From contig CAYOIB010000017.1 of NCBI GenBank assembly GCA_964403935.1, forward strand, positions 1 through 37,291: DNA of 37,291 nucleotides, read 5' to 3'. Both the position numbers and the translations under genes were made by a program. The stretch comes from SLLG01 sp964403935 (GTDB taxonomy: Bacteria > Verrucomicrobiota > Verrucomicrobiia > Opitutales > Oceanipulchritudinaceae). The notes beneath the pieces are model-generated. The model ran no database searches. It worked only from the letters and a program-made list of their open reading frames with translations, and was not told the DNA's origin. Positions 32,038-37,291 of this stretch are shown one piece after another (the first letter of the stretch is position 1; every line of letters starts with the position of its first letter).

Positions 32038-33087
32038 TTACTTCGGCGCACTGAGGAGAAAGGCGTAGGGTTCCGTCCTCGGGGAGAGCTTAAGGAGCTT
32101 CATCCCGATCGAGATTATCGGGATCACAATGATCATGCCGATGATGCCCCACACAATGCCCCCGATGAGCAACCCGGCAAAGGTCACAAACGGATTCAGC
32201 CGAACATTGTTCCCAACGATCTTCGGCGTCAGAACATTCCCTTCGAGGATCTGAACAAGGCCGAAGAAAGCCAGCACCGCCACAGGATAATAGATACTGT
32301 CCTCTGTCGCCAAAACAAAGAGCGTGGGGAGAACAGACCCCAGGACAGGCCCCAGGTAGGGCACCAGGTTCAGCATGCCGGCAAACACACCGAAGAAGAT
32401 TGCATGCTTCACCCCGATAAGGGAAAGCCCCACCGAATAGAGAACCGCGAGAATGGCCACGACCTTGATCAGCCCGACAAGGTAATCCTCCGCAACAACC
32501 CGCAAGGCCTCTGCATGCCGCTCGACTGTTGCCTGAGGGTGATGCCGGAATACCCGGATCATGGAATCCGAAAGGTGCTGCCGGTAATACAGAAAGAAGA
32601 AGACAAAGACAGGCACCAGAACCATGCCCACCATCGATCCGGCGAGCCCGCTCATGAATTTCAGCAACAGCATCCCGTTTCCCTTCAGGAAGTCGATCAG
32701 CCGCTCTTGATCAAACTCCGGGAAGATGGATTTTTCCAAATGCAACTGCCAACTCAGGTAGCGATCGATCCGTCCGATGTATTCGGCCACCCGCTCATTC
32801 GCCCCTTCGAGGCTGCCAGCGATGCTCGCGATCTGCCCCGTGGCCAATGCCACAAAAAAGAGAATGCCAACAATCAAGAGAATGACCGGGAGCATAGCGG
32901 ACATGAACTTACCCGCACGGCGGCGCTCCAGCCACCGCGCAAGCGGCACCAACAGCATCGAGAAGAAGGCCCCGATCGTGAAAGGCACAAGAAAGCCTGC
33001 CCCAACGACGAGGATCAGGCAGATCAGACTCGCCAATGCAATGAGATAGAAAATGCGCTGGTAAACAGGTGGCTCGAAGGTCGACAT
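32038..33087 (-). CDS. AI-2E family transporter/permease (second copy)
   Basis: Polytopic membrane protein of 349 residues from the ATG at 33087; a TTG at 33108 would add seven residues. N-terminal helices (about 9-45, 55-85), a hydrophilic middle with DRYLSWQLHLEKSIFPEFDQ, and the C-terminal block NLVPYLGPVLGSVLPTLFVL, LEGNVLTPKIVGNNVRLNPF and GLLIGGIVWGIIGMIIVIP fit the family closely, more canonically than the copy at 29.6-30.7 kb. The TPKIVG motif is typical. It shares a strand with the GNAT gene 36 bases upstream and is followed by the yqj-like cluster, so a stress-linked unit is conceivable. Confidence 0.85.
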   Translation of the reverse strand: MSTFEPPVYQRIFYLIALASLICLILVVGAGFLVPFTIGAFFSMLLVPLARWLERRRAGKFMSAMLPVILLIVGILFFVALATGQIASIAGSLEGANERVAEYIGRIDRYLSWQLHLEKSIFPEFDQERLIDFLKGNGMLLLKFMSGLAGSMVGMVLVPVFVFFFLYYRQHLSDSMIRVFRHHPQATVERHAEALRVVAEDYLVGLIKVVAILAVLYSVGLSLIGVKHAIFFGVFAGMLNLVPYLGPVLGSVLPTLFVLATEDSIYYPVAVLAFFGLVQILEGNVLTPKIVGNNVRLNPFVTFAGLLIGGIVWGIIGMIIVIPIISIGMKLLKLSPRTEPYAFLLSAPK

Positions 33088-33123
33088 GCGGCAAAGCTGG
33101 GTGAGCAAAGCCTAGCTCATCTT

Positions 33124-33732
33124 CTACCTCTCTGCCACCCCACCCTTGAGTTTTGGGGTCTCCTCCCTGAGACGCTCCAGAACAGGCTTCCATTGATCGG
33201 CCATACCCGCCTGAGACAAATCCGGAACAAACCCGAGTTGAAAGTAAACGGCCAACGCAGGGAGGCGAAAGCTATCGGTAAACAGATAGACGACGCGATA
33301 CCCTCCTTGGACAAAGCGATGCAAGACTGCAGCACACACGCTTCGGCCCAGCCTCTTGCCCCTGTGATCCGGCGCAGAGGCCACCCAGCCCAGCTCACCC
33401 GCGAAGGGATGCTCCGGCAAAGGGCGGTGGTTGGCCAGCGCCGTGGCGACCAGCTCCCCGGTTCCCTCTGCTTCCACGACAAACCAGCCGTCCGACAGAA
33501 CTGTTTTCAAAGCCGCCTCAACACTCTCATGCTCCCAGTCTTCGAAGCCCGCCTTTCGCATCAGGTCCACGTAACCACCGGCATCGGAAGGCCTCCCCGG
33601 ACGCATCCGGTAACCCGCTGCCAAGGCTACCGGTGGGAGATCGCCCAGCCGCGCCTCCGGCCAGCGCATTCGCAACTGCACGCTTCCACCCGACGGCGGC
33701 ACCCTCGCGTTCTCTGATTCACGGTTCTTCAT
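33124..33732 (-). CDS. GNAT-family N-acetyltransferase
   Basis: A 202-residue protein with a Gcn5-related acetyltransferase domain from about residue 40. Acetyl-CoA-binding motif A reads WVASAPDHRGKRLGRSVCAA, preceded by a GELVATALANHRP strand, and the C-terminal YLFTDSFRLPALAVYFQLGF segment is the usual beta-6/7 region. I start at the ATG at 33732 because AGGTGA lies 5 bases upstream; a GTG at 33741 is possible. The substrate (amine or protein) cannot be inferred. It lies between ribokinase and the second AI-2E gene, all on one strand with gaps of 77 and 36 bases. Confidence 0.83.
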   Translation of the reverse strand: MKNRESENARVPPSGGSVQLRMRWPEARLGDLPPVALAAGYRMRPGRPSDAGGYVDLMRKAGFEDWEHESVEAALKTVLSDGWFVVEAEGTGELVATALANHRPLPEHPFAGELGWVASAPDHRGKRLGRSVCAAVLHRFVQGGYRVVYLFTDSFRLPALAVYFQLGFVPDLSQAGMADQWKPVLERLREETPKLKGGVAER

Positions 33733-33809
33733 TCGGATCACCTGCCTCTATCCATACGTAAAAAACAAAAGACCTCACGCCAACACAGCACGACACTCGC
33801 GCATCCCGC

Positions 33810-34742
33810 CTATCGGCCTCCGATTGATCCTGACTTCATAAGCTGCAAAATCTCATCCCGCTTCGGAATCGATGGCTGGGCCCCGGCGCGTGTGACAGCG
33901 AGTGCTGCCGCCGCAGTGGCAAAGCGCACCGCCGCCGCCAGGTCCTTGCCTTCCCCGAGCGCCACCGCCAGCGCGCCACAAAAGGTGTCGCCTGCGGCGG
34001 TTGCATCGATGGCCCTGACCGAATAAGCCGGGACCTGAATCACATCGCCCGCCGTTGCCACAAGTGCGCCCTCAACGCCCAGAGTCAGAACGACAAAACG
34101 ATGCCTGCCGGAGGTCAGAAGCTCGCGGGCCGCACCGATCATATCGGTCGCATCCTCACGGCCCAGAAGAGCCGCCGCTTCCGTTTCATTGACAACTAAA
34201 CCATGAATCCGCTCGTCCCGCCGCAAGGTCAGATCCACAGCAGGCGCGTAATTGAACAGCACAGGAACATGATGCGTCGCCGCGAGATCGAGAATGCGTT
34301 CGTTCGCCTCCGTCGGGGTCTCCATTTGCAGAACAATCCAGTCACTTCCTTCGATTGCGCGCTCGCAAGAAGACACAAACTCGGGTGTCACTTCGGCGTT
34401 GGCACCCGGAGCCACTGAAATGTAATTATTGCCTGACGCATCGACCATGATGAGGGCGCTGCCCGTGCTCACGTTCTCGCACTCCTTGATGTGCTCGAGA
34501 TGCAGCCCATCGCTGGAAAAGCTATCCAACATCCGCTGGGCGTTGGGATCGTTCCCGACCGCGCCCACCCAGGTTGTGTCTCCCCCGGACCGCGCCGCGG
34601 CCACCGCCTGGTTTGCGCCCTTCCCTCCAAAGGCCTGAAAGAAATGCCCACCCCCAACAGTTTCCCCTTTGCCCGGCAAGCGCGGGACTTGCATGACAAA
34701 ATCAACGTTGGCACTCCCCAGCACACAGATCTTTGGTTTCAT
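33810..34742 (-). CDS. rbsK: Ribokinase
   Basis: Phosphorylates ribose at O5 with ATP, feeding the pentose phosphate pathway. From the ATG at 34742 the 310 residues are a PfkB-family sugar kinase: VLGSANVDFVMQVPRLP at the N-terminus, substrate-binding GGKGANQAVAAARSGG, WVGAVGNDPNA, LNYAP-like VLFNYAPAVD, VVNETEAAALLG, and the ATP-site/catalytic-base motif DATAAGDTFCGALAVAL. A strong GGAGGT ribosome-binding site (34749-34754) with spacing 6 decides the start; upstream in-frame codons are not expected. No ribose transporter is adjacent. It could process ribose released from nucleosides. It follows the metal-transport operon by 86 bases without an obvious terminator. Confidence 0.9.
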   Translation of the reverse strand: MKPKICVLGSANVDFVMQVPRLPGKGETVGGGHFFQAFGGKGANQAVAAARSGGDTTWVGAVGNDPNAQRMLDSFSSDGLHLEHIKECENVSTGSALIMVDASGNNYISVAPGANAEVTPEFVSSCERAIEGSDWIVLQMETPTEANERILDLAATHHVPVLFNYAPAVDLTLRRDERIHGLVVNETEAAALLGREDATDMIGAARELLTSGRHRFVVLTLGVEGALVATAGDVIQVPAYSVRAIDATAAGDTFCGALAVALGEGKDLAAAVRFATAAAALAVTRAGAQPSIPKRDEILQLMKSGSIGGR

Positions 34743-34828
34743 TGCCCTACCTCCGCCCCTGGAAAGCCCAGGCGTCAATTCGAAATCGAACCGCCTTCGC
34801 CGACCCCACCCGGCCAAAGCGACTGCCA

Positions 34829-35764
34829 TCACGACACTTCAACCGCGCTTCCAGGCTGCTCCATCCGACGAAAGCGCCGCAAAACTCCATGCCTTGGCGA
34901 AAGCAACACCACCAGGAGGAACAGAATGCCTGCCACAACCGCCATCATCCCCGAGGTGGATGTTTCAGGCTGACCGAACCAACCGGGCACAACCAATGCA
35001 CTGACATGTCCGAGCGCGGCGCAGAGGATTCCAATGAGAACACTGAGAACGAGCATGTGCGACAGCCGATCCGTCAAAAGATGAGCTGTTGCCGGGGGCA
35101 CGATCAACATGGCGATCACCAGAATGCTCCCAACGGCCTCAAACGAAGCCACCGTTGTCACCGCCACAAAGATCATAAGGAGGTAGTGCATCAACCCTGC
35201 CGGAATACCCAGCGTCGTCGCCAGTTCCGGATCAAAAGAACTGATTCTCAATTCCTTGAAGAGCAGAACGACAAAAGCCACATTTGCCAAGAGGACGCTG
35301 CCCAAGACAAGGCTCGCACGCGGAATTTCAAGCGTCCTCCCCAGGACCGACCACTCGGCCACGACATCGAGCGGCGTCAGCTCGATCGCCCCGAAGAGCA
35401 CGCAACCCGGATCCAGATCCACCTGGTTCGCACCTTTCTCAATGAGGAGCAACCCGAGAGCAAACAGTGTGGTAAAAACAATGCCCATCGAGGCCCCCCG
35501 GTCAACATTGCCCAAGCGAGTGACCCATTGGGTAAAGACCGCCGTCAAGACACCAATGACCGCCGCACCCACAAACATCATCACACTGGCCCGGCTCCCG
35601 GTGATCATAAAGGCGAGAGCCAGTCCGGGCAGAACGGCATGGCTGATGGCATCGCCCATCATACTCATCTGGCGCAAAACGAGGAAGCTTCCCACCAGAG
35701 CACAAGACGCGGCGCACAGGGCTCCCACGACCACGATCCAAGTATCAAATGTGTACCATTCCAT
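34829..35764 (-). CDS. Metal (Mn/Zn/Fe) ABC transporter permease, MntD/TroD-like
   Basis: Membrane subunit of a cluster-9 (ABC-3 family) divalent metal importer, 311 residues with about eight to nine helices. Typical segments are CALVGSFLVLRQMSMMGDAI with SHAVLPGLALAF, RGASMGIVFTTLFALGLLL, and FEAVGSILVIAMLIVPPATA, the family's signature. It is two bases downstream of the fused permease-regulator gene, so they form one operon and probably a heterodimeric channel. The metal cannot be fixed from this protein; the regulator domain of its partner hints at manganese. Confidence 0.9.
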   Translation of the reverse strand: MEWYTFDTWIVVVGALCAASCALVGSFLVLRQMSMMGDAISHAVLPGLALAFMITGSRASVMMFVGAAVIGVLTAVFTQWVTRLGNVDRGASMGIVFTTLFALGLLLIEKGANQVDLDPGCVLFGAIELTPLDVVAEWSVLGRTLEIPRASLVLGSVLLANVAFVVLLFKELRISSFDPELATTLGIPAGLMHYLLMIFVAVTTVASFEAVGSILVIAMLIVPPATAHLLTDRLSHMLVLSVLIGILCAALGHVSALVVPGWFGQPETSTSGMMAVVAGILFLLVVLLSPRHGVLRRFRRMEQPGSAVEVS

Positions 35765-35766
35765 AA

Positions 35767-37230
35767 CTACCGAATGGGATGTGGGCTTTGGGGCACACGC
35801 TGATCACCAATCTCCACCGCTTGCGGGAGCGCTGCCTCAAGTTGCCTGACCAAGGCGGATCCAAGGACGTGCTCCACCGTATCAGCGTCGCGATCGACGT
35901 GCGATGGCGCGACATCAGCGTATTCCATCAAGTATATTTCCCAAAGCCGGTGATTCCGCGTGACACGAGCGGCCCCACGAAGCCCCGCTTCAGTCAGGCG
36001 AACCTCGTCACGCTCCAAGCGTTCGATCAGGCCTTCCCGATAAGCATGGCGCGCAATACGATTCAACTTCTGGAGCGTCCACGACCGCTTTGATTGAAGT
36101 TCTCTCCACGATACGGCCAGGTCCGACTCGGCATGAACCTGCCCGGTTTCCTCCCGCTTCTCCAGAAGCTCATAAACGGCGCGGAGCAAATGCTGCCGCT
36201 CGACGCGTCGCTTTAACGAACGCGAGCGCAACCATCGGGCCACGACACCCCGGTCGGGTCCGGCCATTAAGCTCACGACAAAGATACCCGCCGCGGTCAG
36301 AACAATAATGGCCCCCGCTGGAAGTCCCACCAAAGAGGCACTAATAGAGGCCCCGACCCAGCCACTCACAGCACCGATGAGCGCCGCGAGAGCAAGCATC
36401 ACTCCCAGCCGTTGGGTCCACATCCGCGCCGAGGCGGCCGGGATGATAAGGAAGGCTATGATAAGGACAACCCCCACAGCCTGGAGACCGACCACCGTTA
36501 CAGCCGTTACGAGAACAAGCATGAGAACATCCAGCGTCTTTACGGGCCAGCCCTGCGAACGGGCGTAGCCTTCGTCGAAGCACAACAGGCGAAACTCCTT
36601 GAAGAGCAGCAGAGCAGCCAGAGTCGAGACACCTGCCACCACGCAGATCAGGTTGAAGTCGGCCCGCACCATCGAAGCCGTCTTGCCATACAGAAAGGAG
36701 CCAAGCCCGGCCGAACTCGATCCGGGAAGATTCTGCACCACGCCCAAGAGAGCGACCCCGGCCCCGAAGAAAACGCTCAAGACAATGCCCATGGCGGCAT
36801 CGTCTTTCAAACGGGTGAAGCTGCGCACCATCAAAACCATCACGCACCCGAAGCCCCCTGTAATGGCCGCCCCCAAAAGAAGTGCCGGAAGCGATTTTCC
36901 TGCGCCGCCGAGCGCCGTCACGATAATAAAAGCCAACGCAATCCCCGGGAGAGTGGCGTGTGACAACGCATCACCCATCAGCGAACGCCGCCGCAAGAGG
37001 AGAAAGGTTCCCACGATCCCACTGGCGATACCGAGGAGAGCCGTCGAAAACATCACCAACCGCGTGTTGTAGTCCCTCAAGAAGAGCAAATCCGCCCACC
37101 GCTCCCGCCCCATCCCGAGGAATGGAAATGGCTGCCGAACCCAATGCCCCCCCTCGGGGCCACCCCACGCAAGCACCGTCATCATCAACAACAACCCCGG
37201 CACCATGATCATGCCCGCACGCACCCTCAT
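35767..37230 (-). CDS. Metal ABC transporter permease fused to a DtxR/MntR-type metalloregulator domain
   Basis: The first part (about 1-323) is an ABC-3 metal permease: LLRRRSLMGDALSHATLPGI, LKDDAAMGIVLSVFFGAGVA, LQAVGVVLIIAFLIIPAASA. From about residue 324 an iron-dependent-repressor module follows: a winged helix (about 340-420, SWRELQSKRSWTLQKLNRIA and YREGLIERLERDEVRLTEAG) and a metal-binding dimerisation helix region (H427 and E431 in NHRLWEIYL; H444, D450, E453 and H454 in HVDRDADTVEHVL). D450 lies where MntR has an acidic residue and DtxR has Cys102, which favours Mn2+ by analogy. The whole is 487 residues in one frame, without a frameshift. Its start ATG overlaps the stop of the upstream gene (ATGA). 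The regulator domain is expected on the cytoplasmic side. Confidence 0.87.
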   Translation of the reverse strand: MRVRAGMIMVPGLLLMMTVLAWGGPEGGHWVRQPFPFLGMGRERWADLLFLRDYNTRLVMFSTALLGIASGIVGTFLLLRRRSLMGDALSHATLPGIALAFIIVTALGGAGKSLPALLLGAAITGGFGCVMVLMVRSFTRLKDDAAMGIVLSVFFGAGVALLGVVQNLPGSSSAGLGSFLYGKTASMVRADFNLICVVAGVSTLAALLLFKEFRLLCFDEGYARSQGWPVKTLDVLMLVLVTAVTVVGLQAVGVVLIIAFLIIPAASARMWTQRLGVMLALAALIGAVSGWVGASISASLVGLPAGAIIVLTAAGIFVVSLMAGPDRGVVARWLRSRSLKRRVERQHLLRAVYELLEKREETGQVHAESDLAVSWRELQSKRSWTLQKLNRIARHAYREGLIERLERDEVRLTEAGLRGAARVTRNHRLWEIYLMEYADVAPSHVDRDADTVEHVLGSALVRQLEAALPQAVEIGDQRVPQSPHPIR

Positions 37231-37291
37231 TCCCGGTCCAACGATTTCCGGATCGCCGCCGCCGCTTCGCTCAGCACCGTTAGCCGACCAC
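37227..37291 (-). CDS. C-terminus of an upstream gene, probably the ABC ATP-binding subunit (partial)
   Basis: The frame entering from the right edge on the minus strand ends GRLTVLSEAAAAIRKSLDRE followed by TGA at 37229-37227, which overlaps the permease start by 4 bases. Only about 20 residues are inside the window. Operons of this type place the ATP-binding subunit directly before the permeases, so that identity is inferred from position alone. Confidence 0.45.
   Translation of the reverse strand, partial: GRLTVLSEAAAAIRKSLDRE

Overview
The window looks like chromosomal DNA of a Verrucomicrobiota bacterium, most likely class Opitutia. This is an inference from gene content: a C-terminal tryptophan-rich repeat of a style I associate with that group, a long Bacteroidota-type PurF beside a clade-II long PurL, a Thermus/Rickettsia-type isocitrate dehydrogenase, and a permease fused to a DtxR-type regulator. 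The DNA is GC-rich and tightly packed. Most genes are housekeeping or catabolic, and I saw no phage, insertion sequence or CRISPR array.

Layout. 1-3.1 kb: a sugar:cation symporter with a large extra periplasmic helical insert, followed by an integron-type tyrosine recombinase without visible cassettes. 3.4-6.5 kb (minus strand): a ferric-citrate-type TonB-dependent receptor with two Fur-like boxes in front, and an SGNH hydrolase. 6.6-9.1 kb: a YdjM-type membrane protein converging on a thymidine-phosphorylase homologue whose phosphate-site residues are altered. 9.6-15.3 kb: purF-purL after a leader of about 400 nt. 15.3-21.9 kb: purine nucleoside phosphorylase, enolase, isocitrate dehydrogenase, a secreted AGE-family protein with a tryptophan-rich tail, and deoC. 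22-25.2 kb: a small membrane protein, a 12-TM heme-copper-oxidase-like protein and MgtE. 25.3-28.3 kb: an overlapping hflK-hflC-lipB operon followed by tRNA-Asp. 28.4-33.1 kb: a luciferase-like oxidoreductase, then a yqjD/yqjE/yqjK-like membrane-stress cluster flanked by two AI-2E-family permeases. 33.1-37.3 kb (minus strand): a GNAT acetyltransferase, ribokinase and a Mn/Zn/Fe ABC transporter operon cut by the right edge.

How the genes connect. Nucleotide metabolism recurs: purF and purL make purines, while the phosphorylases, deoC and ribokinase would return nucleoside sugars to central metabolism, where enolase and isocitrate dehydrogenase act. Metal supply is the second theme: the Fur-like-controlled TonB receptor, MgtE, and the ABC system whose permease carries its own metalloregulator domain. 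The most unusual items are the symporter insert, the altered phosphorylase active site, the tryptophan-rich tail, the permease-regulator fusion and the solitary integron integrase. No single new multi-gene system stands out beyond these.
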